Assembly (NCBI GenBank): GCA_009746045.1
Contig: RPFO01000256.1
Location: 697,429-761,428, forward strand
Reading direction: 5' to 3'
Length of the DNA: 64,000 bases
DNA from: Mesostigma viride
Lineage: Eukaryota > Streptophyta > Mesostigmatophyceae > Mesostigmatales > Mesostigmataceae
Below the pieces are notes generated by a model, which saw only the letters and a list, made by a program, of their open reading frames with translations, ran no database searches and was not told the DNA's origin. Positions 56,101-64,000 of the stretch are shown piece after piece. Each line of letters opens with the position of its first letter. Position 1 is the first letter of the stretch. Position numbers and translations under genes: made by a program.

Positions 56101-58628
56101 GATAGGAGAGTGACCGATAGGAGAGTGACCGATAGGAGAGTGACCGATAGGAGAGTGACCGATAGGAGAGTGACCGATAGGAGAGTGACCGATAGGAGAG
56201 TGACCGATAGGAGAGTGACCGATAGGAGAGTGACCGATAGGAGAGTGACCGATAGGAGAGTGACCGATAGGAGAGTGACCGATAGGAGAGTGACCGATAG
56301 GAGAGTGACCGATAGGAGAGTGACCGATAGGAGAGTGACCGATAGGAGAGTGACCGATAGGAGAGTGACCCATAGGAGAGTGACCCATAGGAGAGTGACC
56401 GATAGGAGAGTGACCGATAGGAGAGTGACCGATAGGAGAGTGACCGATAGGAGAGTGACCTAGTGCCTAATGCCCTCAGCCTCTCACACTTTTCAAAGCC
56501 CTCTTGTCGTGAACTTAGGCTGCCACATTGAACATGCACCATGACATGGTGCCTTCTGCCTTTCCTCCCACCTGAAGACCTATTTGGCCCTATTGGGAGC
56601 CATTGGGCGTATCGAACTAGTTCCGGCTGCCACGTTTAGGGGTCATAGAACCACCCCATCCCTCACCACCGAGGAAAACGGTTTGGCACTGTACCCCCCC
56701 GTCCCGGGCCTTGCTTCAACTTCATGCTGTCACGCGAAAGGGTTCTGTGCCTTCTGCCACGGCCGAAGGGTTACCATCCGAGCCTTTCAACACATTTATG
56801 CTGCCAAACCAAACATGAGATCATCCTATGCTTCCCACCCTAGGGACACGATTCCGTGCGTCCTACGCATGACATCCTTAAAGAAATGATTCCATGCCTC
56901 GCACCCAGATCCCTGCATCGACTCCATGGAGTGGGCATATCCAACGTGCACACTATCCAATGCGTCACCCTTTCGAAAACCAATTGGATGCCTTACCCCC
57001 ATAGTGGTGTCAGGGGAAACAACCACAGGCAAAACCGCTAGGGAAGCCCACTGTAGGGAAGCCCACGCTAGGGATGCCTTCATTTTAATTTATACATAGA
57101 TTGTGTCACGTGAGTCGCTTGATGCCTTGTCCCCCACCCACAGCATTCTTCAAGACTTTGGCTGTCACATCAGCGACATTACACCAATGACATCATACAA
57201 ATGTTTTGGTGCCTACATTTTGGTGCCTTCATCATACATACCATGTAGCATACAATGCAGGGCCGTCCGCCATACCCCCCATTCAGGGCTTACTTGAGCG
57301 CTTAGGCTGGCATACCGCACAGGTAAACAAAGGCCTTATCCCATGTACCCGCTTGGAAAACCACTTGGTGCCTTATCCCCCATCAGGACCCCTGCCAGGG
57401 ACCCCTGCTAAGCCAACTATATCCATTTTCAACTACCATTGGGCACCATACCACCCAACCCAAAGCCCTCTGTAGGGATTATCCGGAGAAGCATTCCAAC
57501 GCGCAGAGCATCCATTACTGTACACCCTATGACGCTTCAATGCCTTACCCCCCAGCCAGAGCCCTGCACGGCGACGGACGCGGCCGTCATCTTCTTCTGG
57601 AGGGCGTCCAGGGACCCAAACTGCTCGTCAATGGCCTTGGCCAGGGGGCCCTTGGGTGGGGTGCCGCCGCGCACCTGGGGGCAGTGCATGCGATGGCAGT
57701 ACGTGTGGTGTGGTCGCATGCCCATTCAACGCATGCTGGAGGTTTAGCGTGCTGTGGATGGGCAATTAATAAATAATAAATGCATCTGTACATAGTAGCA
57801 GAAAAGGATAGAGATGCTGATGGGAAAAAATGTGCATGTGGGAACGAACGGAAACAAATACTGTGTTGTATTCATGAGCAGCAACAAGAGACAAAGCGAG
57901 CATGTGAGAAATTGCTCTAATGATGAACACTCGCAGGACGCGCAGGGCACAATGAAGGGGGCCAGGACGGAAGACGGGGGCAACCGTATGTGCTAGCGAG
58001 ATCGGGTCTCAATAGTTGCGTAACTCTTTAGAAAGTCCTGCAGTTCCCTACACATCTTTTGCAGCATCCATCGTGATTTTACTAAGCAGCCAAACCTACG
58101 TGACGACCAGGTACGTACCGACACCGGGCTCAGGTTCTTCCAGAAGATGCTGTGGTTGACGTGGCCTGAAACGCAGGGGTGCACACCGCATACGGTTAGC
58201 GCAGCATGTGATGGAGTCAGCATAACAGTGGGTTCGTGCAACCAGACGCAAAGCTCGGGGGCGCAACTACCGTGACTTAAGGATAATTTGACACACAAGC
58301 TATTGTCAGTGCAACACGGCCCAATTTGGGCTCACTGTGGGCACTGCTTACCTCCGCCGTTGAACTTGATGAGTTGTTGCAAACCAATCATGGTTTGGAT
58401 GTCGCCCTTGTTCTGCGCATCCAGGTACTTTTCCATTCCCGCATTGAAGTTAGCCACATATGCCGCGTGATGCTTCGAATGATGCAGCTTCATGATTTCA
58501 CCCGAGATCACGGGCTCCAAGGCGCCATAATCGTAGTCAAGATCCGGCAGCTTCGCCGGAAGCGCGGAGGTAGAGTAACACGCCCCCAGTGCCCGAGAGC
58601 GGAGAGCAGAGCCGGCCGTGCGCAGCAT
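53175..58628 (-). CDS. Mitochondrial Mn-superoxide dismutase, seven exons
   Basis: Exons (minus): 58628-58352, 58165-58119, 57674-57549, 55763-55707, 54884-54826, 54001-53989 and 53267-53175; phases all agree and give 223 residues. It converts superoxide to hydrogen peroxide and oxygen. Metal ligands are H49 (MKLHHSKHH), H97 (GHVNHSIFW), D184 and H188 (GIDVWEHA). MNQDPL carries the Gln of Mn-type enzymes and [13 protein letters not shown] the conserved C-terminus. Residues 1-27 ([20 protein letters not shown]) are Arg/Ser/Ala-rich, a typical mitochondrial presequence. Exon 6 is a 13-nt microexon, GCGCAG|CTATTACCTTCAG|GTAAGC, which supplies YYLQ and restores the frame. Donors include GTGCGC (exon 4). 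Introns hold minisatellites and an echo of exon 5. It ends convergent with the Dabb gene. Confidence 0.95.
53640..53755 (+). repeat. Diverged copy of the CACGTG palindrome repeat in a SOD intron
   Basis: TTAATTAATT, then CACGTGGCTGCGTCACGTGA, GTCCTCGATGGGAGGGGAAC and GGGATGGAATGGATGATG match 144-240. It sits between the microexon and exon 7. Confidence 0.75.
54571..54735 (-). repeat. Echoes of the SOD exon 5 tail
   Basis: GCGTGCTCCCACACGAGGAT then GCCCAGCAGCGTTACC (plus, from 54571) copies exon 5 from its donor inward (54826-54861: GCGTGCTCCCACACATCGAT, GCCCAGAAGAGGTACC). Three further shorter units of GCGTGCTCCCACCCACCAGC lie at 54660-54735. All are 90-290 bp downstream of the real donor in transcription. 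Confidence 0.85.
55978..56462. repeat. 15-bp minisatellite, about 32 units, in a SOD intron
   Basis: GATAGGAGAGTGACC repeats almost perfectly; two units read CATAGGAGAGTGACC. It lies between exons 3 and 4. Long frames on both strands are artefacts. Confidence 0.98.
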
Positions 58629-59206
58629 GGTGGAAAGGGATAGTTTTCGGAAATGGCGGGGGAATGATATGGTGACTCAGCTGGTGACTCTTTGGTGACA
58701 GCTTGGCTGTGCACAAAGGCAGCCTTGGTCGCAGGAACCGGGCTGCAAAAATACGCAGTGCAAGGGTGCGCCCCTGCGCTCTGCCATGCCAATTGACCGA
58801 TGCCTCCGTGGCAGGACTCATGAGTGAGGAGGGGTTGCCAAATGCCAACTCATCGTTGTTGATTTATAGCGTGGCAAGCATCGATCTTGCCCTTCGTTCA
58901 GTAATGAATAGCTATTTGTCTATTATCCAATCATATAAAACAAAGGACGACAGTGATGACATCTACTTGAAAATCCGTGCCAGAATAAACACGACTTTCG
59001 CCAAGAAACCCTTCACTAATGCTGAAGTCCGCAGACAAAGAAAAAGCAACAATAATTATTTTATGTTATGAATTTTATGGTATCCAGCTATGGTGCCACT
59101 AAAAAGTAGAGGGGCATACTGGTGCTATCCCGAAAATGCTGCACAGAAGGTTTAGGAAGACTTGACCGCTTCACCGTTGTTAATGTAATGTAACGGCTGT
59201 CGACAA
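58629..59206. promoter_or_regulatory. Divergent intergenic promoter region
   Basis: 578 bp between the head-to-head ATGs of the SOD and glycosyltransferase genes. No tandem array is present; no defined motif is claimed. Confidence 0.45.
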
Positions 59207-61698
59207 ATGGCAGTCGCCAGGAATTCTAATCGAGCCGGGGCTCGTGCTATTATCTGGGCTATCGTTGCTGGCGTGGTGCTCGGCGGAATCTGTGCATTAA
59301 CTGTCCCCGCCAAGCGAAGCATTGCGGCTGTGCCCAGCATATCACTGCGAACTTTGGAAGAAGATTCAAGCAAGGTAATACCATACCCTAGATTTCGCAC
59401 CTTGCAACGTAGCGTGTTACTTATCAACAAGTAGTTGCAGCACACGAGCGGCTACATTTACGTCCCGGTTGCTTCTATTTCTTTACCACTCTCTGCACAT
59501 TTTGGTATTACTACGGTCCGTCCTGTAACCCTTGAGATAGCTTTCTGAACATGGTGTCCTGTCCGTAGTATGAGCGATGTATCTATGAAGCGATGCAGTT
59601 CTGAACCAACCTGGTTCAGCTTGGTGGCAACTTGCTTGCCTGCAACAGCAGCCTGTATATGATGCAACGTATTTAATAAACAATTTGCTCATTTAGCTTT
59701 ATGGATTCGTTTGTCCGTATGTAGGAGCCGATGTCTATATGAAGCAATGTATATATACACACTACTTATTTAGCTTGTTGACTCATTGGCCTGTACATGT
59801 CCGCCGTCACTTGTTTACATGCATACACATGTAGAGCCAGTCGACCCTTGAGCCAATCGTATATCAGCAGTGGATGGTCTAGATGCTAGTGAGCCAAGGT
59901 TGGAGATACTATTGATCCAGAGTTGGAGCTACTATTGAGCCAAGGTTGGCAAGGGTCGAGGAGTGCCAGTCGGATGGATGCATTTATGAACCACCTGTAA
60001 AGCCCGTCAATCCTTCAGCCCAAGCTGGCAAGGGTCCAGAAAGGCCAGCGCATCCCCGTTGTATTCTGTGTCACCGGCTGCCGGTGGCAGGTATCAACAT
60101 CAAGTCTAAAGCGCCAATGTTTTGCCACTCAATCATCGTCACTGTTGAATGGCTTCCCGGGACCAAGCTCCTGTCACTCAATCAATAAGGGGCTGTAAAT
60201 ACAAACCAAGCGCCTTACCGCTGTCCTCACTTCTTTGTCTCTATATATATACATGAACCAATCGTTGCATATAACCCCACCGCCCTGCTGTTTTTGACTC
60301 GTCCCTTGGCATGCATGGAAACGTCATTTTGCTTCCATTCACCACTTGCTGGCGGCATGGACCTGCCATCCGCAGGCCCTCGCCAGTGACCCCGCCCAAC
60401 TCCAATCCCTGACCCGCGAGCTGGCATCTGTCAAGTCGCAGCTGCAGGCCGCCGAGTCCACCCTGGAGGTCCTCCGGAAAGATGCCCAGCAAAAGGACAA
60501 CGTCATCACCCAACTCGCCCAACAAGCGCGTACCATGGCCGAGAATAGCAAGTCTGCCAGCAGTAATAAACCTGCCAGCTGTCTCCCCGGGCAAATGCTG
60601 CTCACCCCGGACCCCTCGGGGGGCAACCCGGAGTTGAGGGCGGTACTGGAGCGCGTGGCGGCACCACATGGCAAGCGTATTCTGGCGGCCGTCTCCAACT
60701 ATGCGCTCGTGGAGACGGGCATGCTGCAGACGTTTCTGGAAGGGATCGCGGTGAGGAAGGCATGCTTGAGTGGTACATATAATACATATACTGTTATATA
60801 TAATATAATATAATATAATATAATATAATATAATATAATATAATATAACATAATATAATATAATATAATATAATATAATATAATATAATATAATATAATA
60901 TAATATAACATAATATAATACAATATAATATAATATAATATAATATAATATAATGTAATATAATATAATATATTGTGAAATAGTTTGGTACGATATTGGA
61001 TTGTGTATATAATATATATTCATTTTCGTACGGTTCTTCCTCTTTTGGGCTTTGACAATGTGTTGCATGCTGCTCTCGCCTCCGTAATTTATCATTCTCA
61101 ATAAAAATAAACTAGTATAATACATAAAGTAGTACTATACTACTTCTGTATATATATACTGTTCTAGTTACCCATACAGTACTGCAATCTACTATCGTAT
61201 CTTTATATATCGGGCATGCTGCAGACGGTTCTGGAAGGGATCACAGTCTTTGGCTTCACAGCGCATGTACAGTGGCCTCATAAGGCGCGCGCTGTGGGTT
61301 CACAAAACAGTTGCTTTGGGGGGTCTGAGCAAGGACGTGAATCCATCATTACCAAGAGCGCACTCAGCCCCAGAAAAGCGGTTGCCATTTTTCACAGTGG
61401 CCCAGTATTCACTGTTTGTGTACTTGTACGGCACTTGTGTAGTTGTCTGTTACCAGGTTCTCTTGCATGTGTCCATGATTCTATTGTGACCATGTCTGTA
61501 TGTTCAGCTATGTTGAGTATACTTACCGGGAATATACTAGGAATCTACCAGGAATCTACTAGGAATCTACCAGGAATATACTAGGGTGACCATGTGTGAG
61601 CGCAGCTCGACCAGGGCCCACTTTAAAAATTTTCTGTCTATGTTCTATTTCATTGTTATTTTATTGTTTTTGTTAGGCCTTATGATGCCACCGCCCAC

Positions 61699-61731
<33 letters not shown>

Positions 61732-61748
61732 CACTAAAGCACAGTTCA

Positions 61749-61781
<33 letters not shown>

Positions 61782-61966
61782 CATCCCCATAGCACGCCCA
61801 AGTGCCCAGCTAGCCGTTAAACCTTATGACCCGCGTACCCTCCCTCCATCATATCTGCGTGTACAGCACGCCCAAGTGCCCAACTACCTGATTGTGGCGC
61901 TGGATGACCGCATCGCCGAGTGGCTGGCGGCCAACAACCACCCCTACTGGCGTGCACGAGTGGAAG
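59207..61966 (+). CDS. Golgi-type nucleotide-sugar transferase (Nucleotid_trans family), 3' end unresolved
   Basis: Exons 59207-59374, 60376-60750 and 61867-61966 have GT..AG borders and agree in phase (56 codons, 125 codons, then 33 and a base). Residues 12-34 (ARAIIWAIVAGVVLGGICAL) form a single signal-anchor, as in type II Golgi enzymes. A coiled-coil stem follows (LTRELASVKSQLQAAESTLE). The catalytic domain then starts with GKRILAAVSNYALVETGMLQ and, after the intron, VPNYLIVALDDRIAEWLAAN, the opening of nucleotide-diphospho-sugar transferases such as plant arabinosyl- and xylosyltransferases. A fourth exon, about 62767-62812 (ending CCATTTATAG|GTGAG), fits the phase, but the DxD region is not visible. 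The remainder may lie beyond the window, or the copy may be decayed. Confidence 0.75.
60783..60972 (+). repeat. (TATAA)n pentanucleotide array
   Basis: About 37 units of ATAAT/TATAA with rare substitutions, directly inside the intron after exon 2 of the glycosyltransferase gene. Confidence 0.96.
61211..61247 (+). repeat. Echo of glycosyltransferase exon 2 tail
   Basis: CGGGCATGCTGCAGACGGTT CTGGAAGGGATCAC copies 60716-60750 (end of exon 2) with three changes. The authentic GCG|GTGAGG donor is replaced by ACAGTCTT. It lies about 470 bp downstream of the real donor. Confidence 0.9.
61701..61783 (+). repeat. (GT)n dinucleotide tracts
   Basis: Two GT runs (61701-61730 and about 61750-61782) just upstream of the duplicated exon 3 head. 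Confidence 0.95.
61791..61815 (+). repeat. Echo of glycosyltransferase exon 3 head
   Basis: AGCACGCCCAAGTGCCCAGC TAGCC copies the acceptor and first bases of exon 3 (AGCACGCCCAAGTGCCCAAC TACC at 61865) 74 bp upstream, keeping the AG. Confidence 0.9.
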
Positions 61967-62009
61967 GTGGGTGGAGAGTGCATGCCTATGACATTGGCCG
62001 GGTTGGAGT

Positions 62010-62692
62010 AATGGGTAGGAGTAATGGGTAGGGAGGAGTAATGGGAAGGAGTAATGGGTAGGAGAAATGGGTAGGGAGGAGTCATGGGTAGGAGTAATGG
62101 GTAGGGAGGAGTAATGGGTAGGGAGGACTCATGGGTAGGGAGGAGTAATGGGTAGGGAGGAGTAATGGGTAGGGAGGAGTAATGGGTAGGGAGGAGTAAT
62201 GGGTAGGGAGGAGTAATGGGTAGGGAGGAGTAATGGGTAGGGAGGAGTAATGGGTAGGGAGGAGTCATGGGTAGGGAGGAGTAATGGGTAGGGAGGAGTA
62301 ATGGGTAGGGAGGAGTAATGGGTAGGGAGGAGTAATGGGTAGGGAGGAGTAATGGGTAGGGAGGAGTAATGGGTAGGGAGGAGTCATGGGTAGGGAGGAG
62401 TAATGGGTAGGGAGGAGTCATGGGTAGGGAGGAGTAATGGGTAGGGAGGAGTAATGGGTAGGGAGGAGTCATGGGTGGGGAGGAGTAATGGGTAGGGAGG
62501 AGTAATGGGTAGGGAGGAGTAATGGGTAGGGAGGAGTAATGGGTAGGGAGGAGTAATGGGTAGGGAGGAGTAATGGGTAGGGAGGAGTAATGGGTAGGGA
62601 GGAGTCATGGGTAGGGAGGAGTCATGGGTAGGGAGGAGTCATGGGTAGGGAGGAGTCATGGGTAGGGAGGAGTAATGGGTAGGTGTTGTATT
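62010..62692 (+). repeat. ~17-bp minisatellite (GGTAGGGAGGAGTAATG)
   Basis: About 40 units with AATGG/CATGG variants, in the presumed intron after glycosyltransferase exon 3. A shorter relative lies at 63825-63895. Confidence 0.96.
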
Positions 62693-62782
62693 AAATGAAT
62701 ATTCAATAAAGAACTTCCTAAAAGAAAATTCGATCATTCCAAGCTGCCTTACCTCTTTGCAAGTTGCCACCAACTCTGAGAA

Positions 62783-63620
62783 GGCCAAGGCCCGCCATGT
62801 GGCCATTTATAGGTGAGTTCCCCAACGACCATGTAAACTAGATTTGCAGGCTTTATGCAGTTCTAGGGGTGAGAGTGAGAAGGCGGGAGTGAAAGTGCCG
62901 GACCTAGACCTACAGAGTACCATGTATGCACTGCAGAGGGAGAAGGCAGAGGAGAACTTGAACAGCACCATAGAGGTCATATCCAAGATTCATTTAGTAC
63001 AACATGTGCTAGAAGTGGGTCGTTGATTGCAATTCGGTGGAAAGGGAGAGTGGTGGGGACAAACGGAAACGGGAGCATGAAGAAGGGTTGTCCATCAAAA
63101 GAGACAAGGATTTAATAGAGCTATGCAAGTTGCGTGTAGGAAGTATTCCCAGCGATGCCTCATTCAAAATCGTAGAGGACTGCCTAGAACACTTTGAGGT
63201 TTTTGCAAAGGAGCGTGGGGATATCTCTGGGCTTTTCAAGGATGCCGGGATGTGACACGGCTCCGACGACATTTCGGTAGACTGCCTGTGCACGTGCCGG
63301 GATGAGAAGGTAAGGCCCGAGGCTATTGCGGGCAGGTTGAGCTAGGTGTTGGTGGAATCCATCTCTTCTGCCAAGGCCCGCCATGTGGCCATTTACGGGT
63401 GGGTTCCCCAACAGCCATTTATCCTAGATTTGCAGGCTTTATGCAATTCTAGGGGTGAGAGTGAGAAGGCAGGAGTGAAAGTGCAGGAGATGGTGGTCAT
63501 AGATCACTATGTGCGCAATGCCACGGACATAGACCTACAGATCACAATGTCTCCACTGCAGAGGGAGAAGGCAGAGGAGACTTGAACAGCACCATAGAGG
63601 TCTTATCCAAGATAGTGGAG
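62783..63620 (+). repeat. Segmental duplication, ~220 bp repeated ~580 bp apart
   Basis: 62785-63000 and 63367-63615 share GCCAAGGCCCGCCATGTGGC, GATTTGCAGGCTTTATGCA, GGGTGAGAGTGAGAAGGC and GCAGAGGGAGAAGGCAGAGG. Coding-like peptides (LQREKAEENLNSTIEVISK) occur in both. The first copy contains the possible fourth glycosyltransferase exon and its donor. Whether these are exons of the same gene is not clear. Confidence 0.7.
63037..63255 (+). CDS. Short charged open frame, possible exon
   Basis: 72 codons (from MERESGGDKRKREHEEGLSI to GLFKDAGM) between the two duplicated segments. Helical, charged and of normal composition, unlike the surrounding arrays. It may be an exon of an unrecognised gene; no family is assigned. 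Confidence 0.3.
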   Translation: MERESGGDKRKREHEEGLSIKRDKDLIELCKLRVGSIPSDASFKIVEDCLEHFEVFAKERGDISGLFKDAGM

Positions 63621-63824
63621 GCAGAGGAGCGAGACATGATAGCTCAACTGCGTGCGCAGGGCAAGCTGTCTGCAGAGGGGTAGCCTTTGCCCGCCACACC
63701 TGCCCCTGCTCCCAATTCTATCCCCCTGCCCACAAGTGCTCCACAGGATACAGGCAGGGTAGCCAGGGTGCACACCGGGTGCCGAATGCGAGAGTGTGAA
63801 TGCGAGATCAATTGCATCATCACA

Positions 63825-63895
63825 ACAATAGGAGTAATGGGTGGGGAGGAGTAATGGGTAGGGAGGAGTTGGTAGGGAGGAGTAATGGGTAGGAT
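63825..63895 (+). repeat. Short second array of GGGTAGGGAGGAGTAAT
   Basis: Four degenerate units of the 62010-62692 minisatellite. It is followed at about 63937 by CTGGCACGCACGCATGGAAG, a probable echo of the glycosyltransferase exon 3 tail (CTGGCGTGCACGAGTGGAAG at 61947). Confidence 0.75.
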
Positions 63896-64000
63896 TGAGG
63901 AATATGGAGATAAGTGTAGCGCCACGACCAGCCCCACTGGCACGCACGCATGGAAGCTGGGTGCATGGAAGCTGGGCGCCTTATGGTGTTGCCGGCTGGT

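Noticed and set aside
55964-56542. 192- and 238-codon repetitive frames (SLSYR, GHSPI)
   Set aside because: Translations of a 15-bp minisatellite inside a Mn-SOD intron.

Overview
This 64 kb window is nuclear DNA of a eukaryote, most likely a green alga. The host genes are split by many small introns with GT..AG borders. Their products look green-lineage: a mitochondrial Mn-superoxide dismutase, an isocitrate lyase/PEP mutase family protein, a Dabb-domain protein and a Golgi-type nucleotide-sugar transferase. Introns and intergenic DNA are full of minisatellites, pure tetranucleotide arrays and TTAA-rich repeats. I cannot name the species.

Layout. 1-4678 is repeat-rich flank: a 170-bp tandem repeat with a CACGTG palindrome, decayed coding remnants, a large fold-back repeat and a near-perfect 63-bp palindrome. 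4679-34992 is the main discovery: a 30.3-kb block bounded by perfect 56-bp terminal inverted repeats that begin CACTA. It has a dinucleotide AG on both flanks, repeats next to the ends built from the same motif as the TIRs, and a gene for a TNP2/Plavaka-type (CACTA superfamily) transposase with a BAH-like region. I read it as one giant CACTA-like transposon.

Its genes alternate in strand: a small + gene (5.2-6.3 kb); then a - gene of unknown function and a + protein kinase; a - multi-exon gene with a USP/C19-like peptidase domain and a + 2OG-Fe(II) oxygenase; the - transposase and a + three-exon protein of unknown function. Each of the three head-to-head pairs is separated by the same array of 109-bp units with nested 22-bp subunits (9.8, 22.1 and 32.1 kb). 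The arrays occur only in these divergent promoters, so they are probable shared bidirectional control regions. The clearest frame breaks in the element genes fit single missing bases in C/G homopolymers, so the element may be more intact than it looks.

34993-64000 is host DNA. A 0.7-kb long-TIR element is followed by the 14-exon PEP mutase-family gene (minus, 36608-50089), which is head to head with the Dabb gene (plus, 50762-52028). The 7-exon Mn-SOD gene (minus, 53175-58628, including a 13-nt microexon) is head to head with the glycosyltransferase gene (plus, from 59207, 3' end unresolved). In three of these host genes, short copies of an exon edge together with its splice site lie in the adjacent intron. 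I call these exon-edge echoes; they recur too often and too consistently in position to dismiss.
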